Source of the DNA: Microbacterium luteum
Lineage (GTDB): Bacteria > Actinomycetota > Actinomycetes > Actinomycetales > Microbacteriaceae
Reading direction: 5' to 3'
Length of the DNA: 64,000 nt
Assembly: GCF_015277875.1 (NCBI RefSeq)
Contig: NZ_CP063814.1
Coordinates: 1,488,001-1,552,000 of the forward strand
Every line of letters starts with the position of its first letter. The stretch's first letter is position 1. Under the pieces are notes generated by a model. That model ran no database searches. It was not told the origin of the DNA and worked only from the letters and a program-made list of their open reading frames with translations. Below are positions 7,658 through 16,241 of this stretch, in pieces. A program made the position numbers and the translations under genes.

Positions 7658-7686
7658 GCTTGATCCCCCATCCCGAGGAGAGCGCA

Positions 7687-9171
7687 ATGAGCACACCCAT
7701 TCCCGACGCATCCGTCATTCCCGACCGCCCCCGCACCCTCGCCGAGAAGGTGTGGGACGACCACCTCGTCGTCAAGGGCGAGGGCGGCCAGCCCGACCTG
7801 ATCTACATCGACCTGCACCTGGTGCACGAGGTCACCAGCCCGCAGGCGTTCGACGGTCTGCGCGCCGAGAATCGCCCGGTGCGGCGTCTCGAGCACACGA
7901 TCGCCACCGAGGACCACAACACGCCGACGCTGGAGATCCACAAGCCCATCGCCGACGTCACCAGTCGCACCCAGATCGAGACCCTGCGCCGCAACGCCGA
8001 GGAGTTCGGCGTGCGTCTGCATTCGCTGGGTGACATGGAGCAGGGCATCGTCCACGTCGTCGGCCCGCAGCTCGGACTCACGATGCCGGGCATCACCGTC
8101 GTGTGCGGTGACTCCCACACCTCGACCCATGGAGCGTTCGGGGCGATGGCCTTCGGCATCGGCACGAGCGAGGTCGAGCACGTGCTCGCGACGCAGACCT
8201 TGCCGTTGAAGCCGTTCAAGACCATGGCGGTGACCGTCGAGGGCGAGCTCCGCCCCGGCGTGACGGCGAAGGACATCATCCTCGCCGTTATCGCGAAGAT
8301 CGGCACCAACGGCGGCCAGGGCTACGTGCTCGAGTACCGCGGCAGCGCGATCCGCGGCCTGTCGATGGAGGGCCGCATGACGATGTGCAACATGTCGATC
8401 GAGGCGGGTGCCCGCGCCGGCATGGTCGCCCCGGATGAGACGACCTTCGCCTACCTCGAGGGTCGCGATCACGCGCCGACCGGACAGGACTGGGATGACG
8501 CGGTCGCGTACTGGCGCACTCTGCCCTCGGACGAGGGGGCCGTGTACGACGCCGAGGTGTTCCTCGACGCCGCCGAACTCGAGCCGTTCGTCACGTGGGG
8601 CACGAACCCCGGGCAGGGGGTGTCGCTGAGTGATCGCGTCCCCTCGCCCGACGATTTCGCGGACGCGAACGCGCGCGTCGCGGCCGAGCGCGCCCTCGAG
8701 TACATGGATCTCCAGGCGGGGACGCCGATGAAGGACATCCCCGTCGACGCGGTCTTCATGGGATCGTGCACGAACAGCCGCATCGAAGACCTGCGCGAGT
8801 TCGCGTCGATCATCGATGGGCGCACGAAGGCACCCGGTGTCCGGGTGATGGTCGTTCCCGGCTCCGCGCGCGTGAGGCTGGAGGCCGAGGCCGAGGGACT
8901 CGACAAGATCATCACGGCCTTCGGTGCCGAGTGGCGGTTCGCCGGCTGCTCGATGTGCCTCGGCATGAATCCCGACCAGCTGAGCCCGGGGGAGCGCTGC
9001 GCGTCGACGAGCAACCGCAATTTCGAGGGGCGACAGGGCAAGGGCGGCCGCACCCACCTCGTCTCGCCCCTGGTCGCGGCCGCGACGGCGGTGCGCGGCA
9101 CGCTGTCCAGCCCCTCGGATCTCGAACCCGTCGAGCAGGCTGTGCCGGCGACGAGCGGAGCGGGGGCCTGA
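7687..9171 (+). CDS. leuC: 3-isopropylmalate dehydratase large subunit
   Basis: A 494-residue aconitase-family protein that isomerises 2- to 3-isopropylmalate in leucine synthesis, as a heterodimer with LeuD. The three cysteines that bind the 4Fe-4S cluster are visible: C361 (MGSCTNSR), C421 and C424 (GCSMCLGMN). [12 protein letters not shown] (141-152) is the family motif. The start ATG 7687 has GAGGAGAG 5 nt upstream; nine in-frame upstream codons are not needed. It is first in the operon behind the leucine leader and is separated from leuD by one base, giving equal expression of both subunits. Confidence 0.97.
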   Translation: MSTPIPDASVIPDRPRTLAEKVWDDHLVVKGEGGQPDLIYIDLHLVHEVTSPQAFDGLRAENRPVRRLEHTIATEDHNTPTLEIHKPIADVTSRTQIETLRRNAEEFGVRLHSLGDMEQGIVHVVGPQLGLTMPGITVVCGDSHTSTHGAFGAMAFGIGTSEVEHVLATQTLPLKPFKTMAVTVEGELRPGVTAKDIILAVIAKIGTNGGQGYVLEYRGSAIRGLSMEGRMTMCNMSIEAGARAGMVAPDETTFAYLEGRDHAPTGQDWDDAVAYWRTLPSDEGAVYDAEVFLDAAELEPFVTWGTNPGQGVSLSDRVPSPDDFADANARVAAERALEYMDLQAGTPMKDIPVDAVFMGSCTNSRIEDLREFASIIDGRTKAPGVRVMVVPGSARVRLEAEAEGLDKIITAFGAEWRFAGCSMCLGMNPDQLSPGERCASTSNRNFEGRQGKGGRTHLVSPLVAAATAVRGTLSSPSDLEPVEQAVPATSGAGA

Positions 9172-9172
9172 C

Positions 9173-9769
9173 ATGGAGAAGTTCACCACCCACACCGGCG
9201 TCGCCGCCCCGCTGCGCCGTTCCGCGGTCGACACCGACCAGATCATCCCGGCCGTCTACCTCAAGCGGGTGACGAAGACCGGCTTCGACGATGCGCTGTT
9301 CGCGAACTGGCGTCAGGAACCCGACTTCGTCCTCAACCAGCCCGCGTATGCATCCGCGTCGATCCTCGTCGCCGGGCCCGATTTCGGAACCGGGTCCAGC
9401 CGTGAGCACGCGGTCTGGGCGCTGCGCGACTACGGCTTCAAGGTCGTGCTCAGCACCAAGTTCGCGGACATCTTCCGGGGCAACTCCGGCAAGCAGGGAC
9501 TGGTGACCGGGGTGATCACCGACACCGAGCTCGAGGCCTTCTGGGACGCGATGGCGGCCGAGCCCGGAGCCGAGATGACTGTCGACCTCGAAGCGCGAAC
9601 CGCCGTACTCGGCAACCTCGAAGCTCGATTCGAGATCGACGATTACACTAGGTGGCGGCTTCTCGAGGGGCTCGATGACATCGGGCTCACCCTGCGGAAC
9701 GAACACAAGATCGCAGAATTCGAGGCTCGCCGCGAGGCGTGGCGGCCACGGACGACACCCGTCCGTTGA
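9173..9769 (+). CDS. leuD: 3-isopropylmalate dehydratase small subunit
   Basis: A 198-residue swivel-domain subunit that completes the LeuC active site. Recognised by the N-terminus [14 protein letters not shown], the TDQIIPA segment and the substrate loop [13 protein letters not shown]. Length is normal for bacterial LeuD. ATG 9173 begins one base after the leuC stop. A 9-bp hairpin follows at 9775-9796, which may separate the leucine genes from the murA group. Confidence 0.97.
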   Translation: MEKFTTHTGVAAPLRRSAVDTDQIIPAVYLKRVTKTGFDDALFANWRQEPDFVLNQPAYASASILVAGPDFGTGSSREHAVWALRDYGFKVVLSTKFADIFRGNSGKQGLVTGVITDTELEAFWDAMAAEPGAEMTVDLEARTAVLGNLEARFEIDDYTRWRLLEGLDDIGLTLRNEHKIAEFEARREAWRPRTTPVR

Positions 9770-9774
9770 GCCCG

Positions 9775-9796
9775 GACCCTTCCCACCGGAAGGGTC
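9775..9796 (+). terminator. hairpin between leuD and murA
   Basis: GACCCTTCC (9775-9783) and GGAAGGGTC (9788-9796) form a perfect 9-bp stem with loop CACC, 5 nt after the leuD stop. There is no T run, so it may be only a partial terminator or an mRNA-stability element. Confidence 0.45.
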
Positions 9797-9837
9797 GGCG
9801 ACAAGCGCCCCTCGAACACGCGAATGAGGTTCACCGG

Positions 9838-11208
9838 ATGAAGACACTTCTCGACGACTCGGCCGAGCCCACGTCAGGAGAGAAGCAGATGACCGGAGAA
9901 ACCCTGCGGATCACGGGCGGTCGGCCGCTGCGCGGCCGCGTCGAGGTGAAGGGTGCGAAGAACCTCGCCACGAAGGCGATGGTGGCCTCGCTGCTCGGCG
10001 AGACGACGAGCGTTCTTCGCGATGTTCCCGACATCAGCGACGTGCAGGTGGTCCGGTCCCTCCTCGAAGTGCACGGCGTGACCGTGGCGGAGGGGCCGGA
10101 GCCCGGCAGTTACACCTTCGACCCGCGAGGCGCTGTGGCGGCCCACTTCGAGGAGATCGACGCGCACGCGGGTGCCTCCCGCATCCCGATCCTGTTCTGC
10201 GGTCCGCTGCTGCACCTGCTGGGCGAGGCCCTGATCCCCGACCTGGGCGGATGCCGCATCGGAGATCGCCCGATCAACTTCCACATGGACGCGCTGCGAG
10301 CGTTCGGCGCGGTTGTCGACAAGAGCTACGAGGGCATCCGCATCACGGCACCCGACGGCCTCCACGGTGCGTCGATCGAGCTTCCCTACCCGAGCGTCGG
10401 CGCCACCGAGCAGGTCCTGCTGACCGCCGTGCGCGCGAAGGGCACGACGGAGCTGCGCAACGCCGCCATCGAGCCCGAGATCATGGACCTGATCGCGGTG
10501 CTGCAGAAGATGGGCGCGATCATCTCGTACGAGCCGAACCGTGTGATCCTCATCGAGGGCGTCGATTCGCTGCGCGGCTACGACCACCGCTGCATCTTCG
10601 ATCGCAACGAGGCTGCTTCGTGGGCCTGCGCGGCGCTGGCCACCGACGGCGAGATCTTCGTCGACGGCGCCAAGCAGCAGGAGATGCTCACCTTCCTCAA
10701 CGTCTTCCGCAAGGCCGGGGGCTGGTTCGACGTCCACGAGGACGGCATCCTCTTCCGGCGAGACGGATCGCTGAAACCCGTCATGGTCGAGACCGACGTG
10801 CACCCCGGCTTCATGACCGACTGGCAGCAGCCGCTGATCGTCGCGCTCACCCAGGCGGACGGACGCTCGATCGTGCACGAGACGGTGTACGAGAACCGTC
10901 TCGGATTCACCGCCGCCCTCAACCAGATGGGCGCCGACATCGTCGTGCACCCCGACGGCCTGGACACCCCGGAGCGCCGCGTGCCGCGTCGCGCGCTGGA
11001 GCAGGCGGCCGTCATCAACGGACCCACGCCGCTGCGCGGGGCGGATGTCGTCGTGCCCGACCTCCGCGGAGGGTACAGCTACCTCATCGCCGCGCTCGCC
11101 GCCGAGGGCGAGTCGATCGTGCGGAACGTCGACATCCTGCGCCGCGGCTACGAGAAGCTGTTCGCAAAGCTCGACGCCCTGGGCGCCGAATTCGACATCA
11201 TCGGATGA
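9838..11208 (+). CDS. murA: UDP-N-acetylglucosamine 1-carboxyvinyltransferase (MurA)
   Basis: Transfers enolpyruvate from PEP to UDP-GlcNAc, the first committed step of peptidoglycan synthesis. From ATG 9838 it is 456 residues. Visible landmarks are K41-N42 (VKGAKNL) and the catalytic cysteine C139 (PDLGGCRIGDRP), so the enzyme should be fosfomycin-sensitive in principle. The start is uncertain: ATG 9889 (MTGETLRITGG) has a much better ribosome site (AGGAGAG) and matches the N-terminus of most MurA proteins, while 9838 keeps a short extension that I believe occurs in related genera. It heads murA-plsC-gpsA-ddl. Confidence 0.93.
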   Translation: MKTLLDDSAEPTSGEKQMTGETLRITGGRPLRGRVEVKGAKNLATKAMVASLLGETTSVLRDVPDISDVQVVRSLLEVHGVTVAEGPEPGSYTFDPRGAVAAHFEEIDAHAGASRIPILFCGPLLHLLGEALIPDLGGCRIGDRPINFHMDALRAFGAVVDKSYEGIRITAPDGLHGASIELPYPSVGATEQVLLTAVRAKGTTELRNAAIEPEIMDLIAVLQKMGAIISYEPNRVILIEGVDSLRGYDHRCIFDRNEAASWACAALATDGEIFVDGAKQQEMLTFLNVFRKAGGWFDVHEDGILFRRDGSLKPVMVETDVHPGFMTDWQQPLIVALTQADGRSIVHETVYENRLGFTAALNQMGADIVVHPDGLDTPERRVPRRALEQAAVINGPTPLRGADVVVPDLRGGYSYLIAALAAEGESIVRNVDILRRGYEKLFAKLDALGAEFDIIG

Positions 11209-11212
11209 CCCG

Positions 11213-11977
11213 GTGACGTCGCCTCGCCCGCGCGCCTCGACGGAGAAGACGCGCCCCAGCATGTTCTGGCCGCTCGCCGCGATCATCGTGCCGCTGACCG
11301 GACTCCTCGCCAAGATCGAGGTCATCGACGGTCACAAGCTTCCGCGCGAGGGTGCTTACGTGCTGGCGCCGAATCACAACAGCGAGTTCGATCCGATCAT
11401 CGTCGCCGTCGCGACGTGGCGCATGGGCCGCGCACCGCGCTTTCTCGCGAAGGAGAGCCTGTTCCGCGTGCCGGTGCTCGGCTGGGCTCTGCGGACGACG
11501 GGCATGGTGCCGGTCGCACGCTCCGCCTCCGCGTCATCGTCGCGTGCGACTCTCGAGGCGTCCACCGAGATCGTCGCCAACGGCCGCGGCGTGATCGTCT
11601 ACCCGGAGGGATCCCTCACCCGCGACCCCGACCTGTGGCCGATGCGCGGCAAGACCGGAGCGGTGCGGCTGGCCCTGGCCGGCGGCATCCCCGTCATCCC
11701 CGTGGCGCAGTGGGGGACTCAGCAGATCCTGCCGCGCTACGGGAAGCTCAAGCTCTGGCCGCTGCGCCGTCGGGTCCGGGTGGTCGTCGGCGATCCCGTC
11801 GATCTGACGGCCTACGCCGCGCGCGACGGGCAGGCGGCCGCCCTCATCCCCGCGACCGACGTGGTGATGGGCGAGATCTCCCGCCTGCTGGCGACCCTCC
11901 GCGACGAGCCCGCACCCGCCGAGCGGTGGGACCCGAGTGCCCACGGGCAGAAGGAGACCGGACGCCTTGAGTCGTAA
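11213..11977 (+). CDS. plsC: 1-acyl-sn-glycerol-3-phosphate acyltransferase
   Basis: A 254-residue PlsC-family acyltransferase that makes phosphatidic acid from lysophosphatidic acid at the membrane. Motif I is NHNSEFD (HX4D) and motif III is YPEGSLTRDP in place of the more usual FPEGTRS. The hydrophobic N-terminus (FWPLAAIIVPLTGLLAKI) anchors it. GTG 11213 is 4 nt after the murA stop; ATG 11261 (MFWPLA) is a credible alternative, with GGAGAAG upstream. It overlaps the gpsA start, so glycerolipid genes are coupled: GpsA makes the glycerol-3-phosphate backbone. Confidence 0.9.
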   Translation: MTSPRPRASTEKTRPSMFWPLAAIIVPLTGLLAKIEVIDGHKLPREGAYVLAPNHNSEFDPIIVAVATWRMGRAPRFLAKESLFRVPVLGWALRTTGMVPVARSASASSSRATLEASTEIVANGRGVIVYPEGSLTRDPDLWPMRGKTGAVRLALAGGIPVIPVAQWGTQQILPRYGKLKLWPLRRRVRVVVGDPVDLTAYAARDGQAAALIPATDVVMGEISRLLATLRDEPAPAERWDPSAHGQKETGRLES

Positions 11978-13097
11978 GCACGAGGCGACCTTGCCGCGCG
12001 TGGCGGTCATCGGCGCCGGGAGCTGGGGAACGACCTTCGGCAAGATCCTCGCCGACGGCGGCGCGCACGTGACCATGTGGGCTCGTCGCCCGGAGCTCGC
12101 CCACGAGATCGACGAAGCCAAGCGGAACAGCCAGTACCTCGCCGGCATCAACCTTCCCCGCGAGATGAGCGCGACCGCCCACCTGTCGGAGGCGGTCGAG
12201 GGAGCCGAACAGATCTATCTGTCGATCCCGAGCCAGTCGGCTCGGCAGAACCTCAAGGCTCTGCGTCCGCTCGTGGCGGCGACCGATGTTCCGATCGTGT
12301 CGCTCATGAAGGGCGTCGAGCGGCGCAGCGGCCTGCGGATGAGTCAGGTCATCGAGCAGGAGCTGGTGTGCGATCCGGCGCGGATCGCCGTGGCGTCGGG
12401 ACCGAACCTCGCTCTCGAGATCGCCCGCGAGCAGCCGACGGCCGCGGTGATCTCCTCGCTCAGCCAGGACACCGCCGACGCCGTCGCGCGCCGTGCCAGG
12501 AATCGGTACTTCCGAAGTTTCGTGAACACCGATGTCATCGGAACCGAGTTCGGTGGCGTGCTGAAGAATCTCATCGCGGTCGCGATCGGGATCGTCGACG
12601 GCGTGGGATACGGCGAGAACACCAAGGCGTCGATCATCACCCGCGGTCTGGTCGAGATGACCGACTTCGCGGTCGCGCAGGGCGCGCAGCCCGAGACCCT
12701 CCAGGGCCTGGCAGGCCTCGGCGACCTGATCGCCACCTGCCAGTCGCCCCTGAGTCGGAACAACACCGCCGGGCGGCTGCTCGGACAGGGTTACAGCTTT
12801 CAGGACGTGGTCAAGCAGATGGAGCAGACCGCCGAAGGCCTGGCGTCGGTGGCTCCGGTGCTCCAGCTGGCCCGTGAGGCCGGTGTGCAGATGCCCATCG
12901 TCGAGCAGGTCAAGCGCGTGCTGGATGGCACGATGGACCCGCGCGAGATCGCGCCGCACCTGACGACCGACGACGACGACCCCCAGGGGGAGAGGACGCA
13001 GAATGGACAAGCGGGCGGTGGCGGTGCTCTTTGGAGGTCGCTCCAGCGAGCACTCGATCAGCTCCGCGACGGCGGGCGGCGTCCTCCGCGCGATTGA
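11967..13097 (+). CDS. gpsA: glycerol-3-phosphate dehydrogenase [NAD(P)+]
   Basis: Reduces dihydroxyacetone phosphate to sn-glycerol-3-phosphate for phospholipids. The N-terminal Rossmann motif is VAVIGAGSWGTTFGKILA and the catalytic lysine region is FGGVLKNLIAVA. I take TTG 11967 as start (MSRKHEATLPRVAVIG), with AAGGAG 10 nt upstream and overlap with plsC. The product is 376 residues, about 30 longer than usual, because the frame runs 95 nt into ddl, ending with a Gly/Arg-rich tail (GGGGALWRSLQRAL) that is not typical of the family and looks like read-through after loss of an earlier stop. Confidence 0.92.
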   Translation: MSRKHEATLPRVAVIGAGSWGTTFGKILADGGAHVTMWARRPELAHEIDEAKRNSQYLAGINLPREMSATAHLSEAVEGAEQIYLSIPSQSARQNLKALRPLVAATDVPIVSLMKGVERRSGLRMSQVIEQELVCDPARIAVASGPNLALEIAREQPTAAVISSLSQDTADAVARRARNRYFRSFVNTDVIGTEFGGVLKNLIAVAIGIVDGVGYGENTKASIITRGLVEMTDFAVAQGAQPETLQGLAGLGDLIATCQSPLSRNNTAGRLLGQGYSFQDVVKQMEQTAEGLASVAPVLQLAREAGVQMPIVEQVKRVLDGTMDPREIAPHLTTDDDDPQGERTQNGQAGGGGALWRSLQRALDQLRDGGRRPPRD

Positions 13098-14085
13098 CCG
13101 GGACCGCTTCGACGTCATCCCGATCGGGATCACCCGTTCCGGCGCCTACGTGCTCGAGGACGACGACCCCGAGAAGTTCGCCCTCGACCCGAGCCGCATG
13201 CCCGAGGTCGTCGACAACGGCACACGCATCGTCTGGCCGGATTCCGCCGAGACCCGTGAACTGCGGGTGCGGGATGCCGCGGGCGAGCGTTCGCTCGGCC
13301 GAATCGACGTCGTGCTGCCGATCCTCCACGGGCGATTCGGGGAGGACGGGACGGTGCAGGGGTTCCTCGAGCTCCTCGGCATCCCCTACGCGGGCGCCGG
13401 GGTGCTGATGTCGGCGATCGGCATGGACAAGCACACGACCAAGAGCGTGCTGAAAGCGGCGGGCGTGCCCGTCGTTCCATGGGTGACGGTGACCCGCGCC
13501 GATCTCGACCGAGACCGCGCGCAGATCGAGCATCGCGTGCGTGCCCTCGACCTCCCCGTGTTCGTCAAGCCGGCGCGCGCCGGATCGAGCGTCGGGGTGA
13601 CCAAGGTGGCGGACCTGTCTGACCTGGACGCCGCGTTCGAAACCGCCTTCGCCGAAGACGACACGGTGCTCGTGGAGAAAGCCGTGACGGGTCGCGAGAT
13701 CGAGTGCGGCGTGCTGCCCGGGCGCGACGGCGGTCTGCCGCGCGTGAGCCTGCCCGGGGAGATCGTGATCACGGGACGCGAGTTCTACGATTTCGAGGCC
13801 AAGTACCTCGGCGCGCCCGGGGTCGAACTGGTGTGTCCGGCCCAGCTGCGCGACGGCGAGATGGCCGAGATGCAGCGCGTCGCGGCCCGCGCCTTCGAGG
13901 CCGTGGGCGGCGAGGGTCTCGCTCGCGTCGACTTCTTCTTCACCGGCACCGACTTCTTCGTCAACGAGGTGAACACGATGCCCGGCTTCACCCCGATCTC
14001 GATGTTCCCCGCCTGCTGGATCGCGACCGGCATGACCTACACCGAGCTGATCTCCGAACTGATCGACGGCGCGCGCGAGCGCTGA
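13003..14085 (+). CDS. ddl: D-alanine--D-alanine ligase
   Basis: A 360-residue ATP-grasp ligase that makes the D-Ala-D-Ala terminus of the peptidoglycan stem peptide. Motifs: VLFGGRSSEHSIS near the N-terminus, LPILHGRFGEDGTVQG, the ATP-grasp KPARAGSSVGV, and VNEVNTMPGFTP with the Mg2+ ligands. ATG 13003 has a strong purine-rich site (GGGGGAGAGG) upstream and lies inside the 3' end of gpsA (95-nt overlap in another frame). Nothing in the sequence suggests D-Ala-D-Lac specificity. It closes the murA-plsC-gpsA-ddl group. Confidence 0.96.
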   Translation: MDKRAVAVLFGGRSSEHSISSATAGGVLRAIDRDRFDVIPIGITRSGAYVLEDDDPEKFALDPSRMPEVVDNGTRIVWPDSAETRELRVRDAAGERSLGRIDVVLPILHGRFGEDGTVQGFLELLGIPYAGAGVLMSAIGMDKHTTKSVLKAAGVPVVPWVTVTRADLDRDRAQIEHRVRALDLPVFVKPARAGSSVGVTKVADLSDLDAAFETAFAEDDTVLVEKAVTGREIECGVLPGRDGGLPRVSLPGEIVITGREFYDFEAKYLGAPGVELVCPAQLRDGEMAEMQRVAARAFEAVGGEGLARVDFFFTGTDFFVNEVNTMPGFTPISMFPACWIATGMTYTELISELIDGARER

Positions 14086-14094
14086 GCCGACCGC

Positions 14095-14583
14095 TCAGGG
14101 CAGCAGCGTGTCGGTGGTCGTGCAGTAGCTCTCGGCCGGCAGCTGCTCCACGAGGGGACCGAGGGAACCGAGCACTTCGTTGGGGGAGACCGTCTCGTTG
14201 TCGACGAAGACCTCCACCGCCGGCGTGCGCCCGTAGCTCGTGATCAGGTAGGTCGGGGCCTGCGAATCGTCGACGATCCAGTCGACGCCGCCGATGGTGA
14301 TGCACTGCGCCTCTGTGGGCCCGGGAGGGGTGACCCCGCACGTGAGCAGCACCGCGGCGGGGTCTCCCCACGCTCCCGTCGACTGGGCGTCGGTCCACCG
14401 CCGATCCTGACCGTCGAGCGCGTCGGGAAGGCGCACGATCACGTCGGCGCAGAGAGGGTCGTTGGCGTCGGCGGCGGGGTCGAGGGCGACCGTCGACGAG
14501 CAGCCGGCCAAGAGGGCGACAGCGAGTGAGACGCCCACCGTTCCGCTGGCGATGCGGCGCGACGGACCACGGGAGGTGAGCAC
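14095..14583 (-). CDS. DUF3515 lipoprotein
   Basis: A 162-residue putative lipoprotein of the actinobacterial DUF3515 family. The signal peptide ends in VALLAGC (Cys28). The rest is a small external domain with cysteines (LCADV, LTCGV, AQCIT, SYCTT) that could form disulfides. It starts with GTG 14583, six nt after a minus-strand TAGCGT box (14590-14595), so its mRNA is probably leaderless. It converges on ddl with 9 nt between the stops. Function is unknown; family members commonly lie next to ddl and thiL. Confidence 0.85.
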   Translation of the reverse strand: MLTSRGPSRRIASGTVGVSLAVALLAGCSSTVALDPAADANDPLCADVIVRLPDALDGQDRRWTDAQSTGAWGDPAAVLLTCGVTPPGPTEAQCITIGGVDWIVDDSQAPTYLITSYGRTPAVEVFVDNETVSPNEVLGSLGPLVEQLPAESYCTTTDTLLP

Positions 14584-14589
14584 CCGTCC

Positions 14590-14629
14590 ACGCTACCCGG
14601 CGATCCTGCGAGCCGCCCGCCGATAGCGT
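14590..14629. promoter_or_regulatory. divergent pair of leaderless promoters (DUF3515 / thiL)
   Basis: On the minus strand TAGCGT (14590-14595) is 6 nt before GTG 14583. On the plus strand TAGCGT (14624-14629) is 6 nt before ATG 14636. The same hexamer and spacing occur on both strands. Confidence 0.7.
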
Positions 14630-14635
14630 GGAGTC

Positions 14636-15616
14636 ATGACCGACAGCCGCACCGTGGGACAGCTGGGCGAGATGCAGGTGCTCGCGCGCATCCTCGACCA
14701 CCTCGGGACCTCCGCGGCGGAAGTGGGCCCGGGGGATGACGCCGCGGTGCTCCCGCTCGCGGACCACCGGGTCGTGGCGACGACCGACACGCTCGTGCAC
14801 GGGCCGGACTTCCGTCTGGCCTGGTCCAGCGGCTTCGACCTCGGGTGGAAGGCCGCGGCGGTGAACCTGGCCGACGTGGCGGCCATGGGTGCACGCCCCG
14901 TCGCGCTGCTGGTCGCGCTCGCGATGCCCGACGACACGTCGATGGACACCGTCGCCTCCCTCGCCGACGGTCTGCGGGCCGCGTGCGAGACCCTGGCGCC
15001 CGGCAGCCGCGTGGAAGGCGGCGACCTCACCGCGTCCGACACCCTGACGATCGCCGTCACCGCGCTCGGCACCCTCGAGGGTCGGGAACCGGTGCGGCGC
15101 AGCGGGGCGCACGCGGGCGACGTCGTCGCCGTCGCGGGGGAGATCGGCCCTGCTGCGCGCGGCCTCGGGCTGCTGTTCCAGCGATTCCGCGACCGAGACG
15201 GCACGCCGGTCGCTGTCGACGAGAGCGTGCTCGACGCGGCGGAGCGTTTCGATCTGTCCCGTCAGCTCCGTCCGGTGCCGCCCATCGCGGCCGGTCCCGC
15301 AGCCGCCCGCGCGGGGGCGACGGCCATGATGGACGTGTCGGACGGGCTCGTGCTGGACGCGACACGCCTCGCGTCCGCCTCGGGGGTGACGATCGATCTG
15401 CGCTCGTCGGCGATCGGCGGGGAATCGGCGCTGTCCGGCGGCGAGGACCACGCGCTGCTGGCCACCTTCCCGCCGCAGGCCTCACGTCCGGAGGGCTTCC
15501 GCGTCGTCGGGAGGGTGGTCCCCGCGGGAGGCGACGCCGTGCTCATCGACGGGCAGGCTCCGCGAGGTCGTGGCGGCTGGGACCCCTACGCCGACTGGGA
15601 CGCAGGCCGGGGCTGA
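14636..15616 (+). CDS. thiL: thiamine-monophosphate kinase
   Basis: A 326-residue PurM/ThiL-fold kinase that phosphorylates thiamine monophosphate to the active cofactor. Recognised by GPGDDAAVLPLADHRVVATTDTLV (shortened key words GPGDDAAV and TTDTLVHG), the VNLADVAAMGA helix, GGDLTASD and MMDVSDGL. Length is normal. It starts with ATG 14636 straight after a TANNNT box, so the transcript is probably leaderless. The 3' end overlaps the convergent rsmD gene by 31 nt. Confidence 0.95.
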   Translation: MTDSRTVGQLGEMQVLARILDHLGTSAAEVGPGDDAAVLPLADHRVVATTDTLVHGPDFRLAWSSGFDLGWKAAAVNLADVAAMGARPVALLVALAMPDDTSMDTVASLADGLRAACETLAPGSRVEGGDLTASDTLTIAVTALGTLEGREPVRRSGAHAGDVVAVAGEIGPAARGLGLLFQRFRDRDGTPVAVDESVLDAAERFDLSRQLRPVPPIAAGPAAARAGATAMMDVSDGLVLDATRLASASGVTIDLRSSAIGGESALSGGEDHALLATFPPQASRPEGFRVVGRVVPAGGDAVLIDGQAPRGRGGWDPYADWDAGRG

Positions 15617-16188
15617 TCCGATTCCCCAGCGGGCTCCGGCCGCGCCCACCAGATCGTCGTGTCGCCGTGGCGTCGGGATCGCTGCCAGCGGAGTCCCGGC
15701 GGAAGGGTCGGCTCGCCCGAGCGTGTGGCGCGCTCTATCACGACGTCCGCGTCGGCGGAGAGCACTCCGGCCACGAGCGCGAGGGTCTCGGTCAGCTCCG
15801 CGTCGGCGAGGTCGTACGGCGGATCGAGGAACACGAGGTCGAACCGATGAGACGTGCCGCGGAGGAACGCGTCGCTGCTGGACCGGTGCACCAGCGCCGT
15901 CACGCCGTCCATGGCCTTGGCCACTCGTCGGGCGTTCCGCGTGGCGACGGCGGCCGCCTTCGGTGCCTTCTCGACGAGGTCTGCCGACGTGGCGCCGCGG
16001 GAGAGGCATTCCAGGCCGAGCGCCCCGGAGCCGGCGTACAGGTCCAGGACAGCGGATCCGGCGATCGCCCCGGCGGACTCGAGCGCCCCGATCACGGATT
16101 CGCGCACGCGCTCCGAAGTCGGTCGCGTGCCGGCGTCGGGGACCTCGAGGGGGATCGAGCCGGCGCCTCCGGCGATGATGCGGGTCAC
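15586..16188 (-). CDS. rsmD: 16S rRNA (guanine(966)-N2)-methyltransferase
   Basis: A 200-residue SAM-dependent methyltransferase acting on 16S rRNA. Motif I is LDLYAGSGALGLE, and the catalytic motif is FLDPPYD, as in RsmD. The N-terminus MTRIIAGGAGS is typical. GTG 16188 follows a minus-strand TAGGGT box by 6 nt, a leaderless arrangement. The C-terminal ~10 residues are encoded opposite the end of thiL. In actinobacteria rsmD commonly sits between recG and coaD; here recG and coaD follow divergently. Confidence 0.94.
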   Translation of the reverse strand: MTRIIAGGAGSIPLEVPDAGTRPTSERVRESVIGALESAGAIAGSAVLDLYAGSGALGLECLSRGATSADLVEKAPKAAAVATRNARRVAKAMDGVTALVHRSSSDAFLRGTSHRFDLVFLDPPYDLADAELTETLALVAGVLSADADVVIERATRSGEPTLPPGLRWQRSRRHGDTTIWWARPEPAGESDQPRPASQSA

Positions 16189-16194
16189 CGCTCC

Positions 16195-16234
16195 ACCCTA
16201 CAAAGCCGGGGGCGTCGGTGGCGGTGCCTAGACT
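16195..16234. promoter_or_regulatory. divergent leaderless promoters (rsmD / recG)
   Basis: Minus strand TAGGGT (16195-16200) is 6 nt before the rsmD GTG. Plus strand TAGACT (16229-16234) is 7 nt before the recG ATG 16242. Confidence 0.7.
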
Positions 16235-16241
16235 TTCTGCC

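Noticed and set aside
9739..9837. MurA start further upstream at 9739
   Set aside because: This segment overlaps the leuD end and contains the intergenic hairpin; starts at 9838 or 9889 are better.
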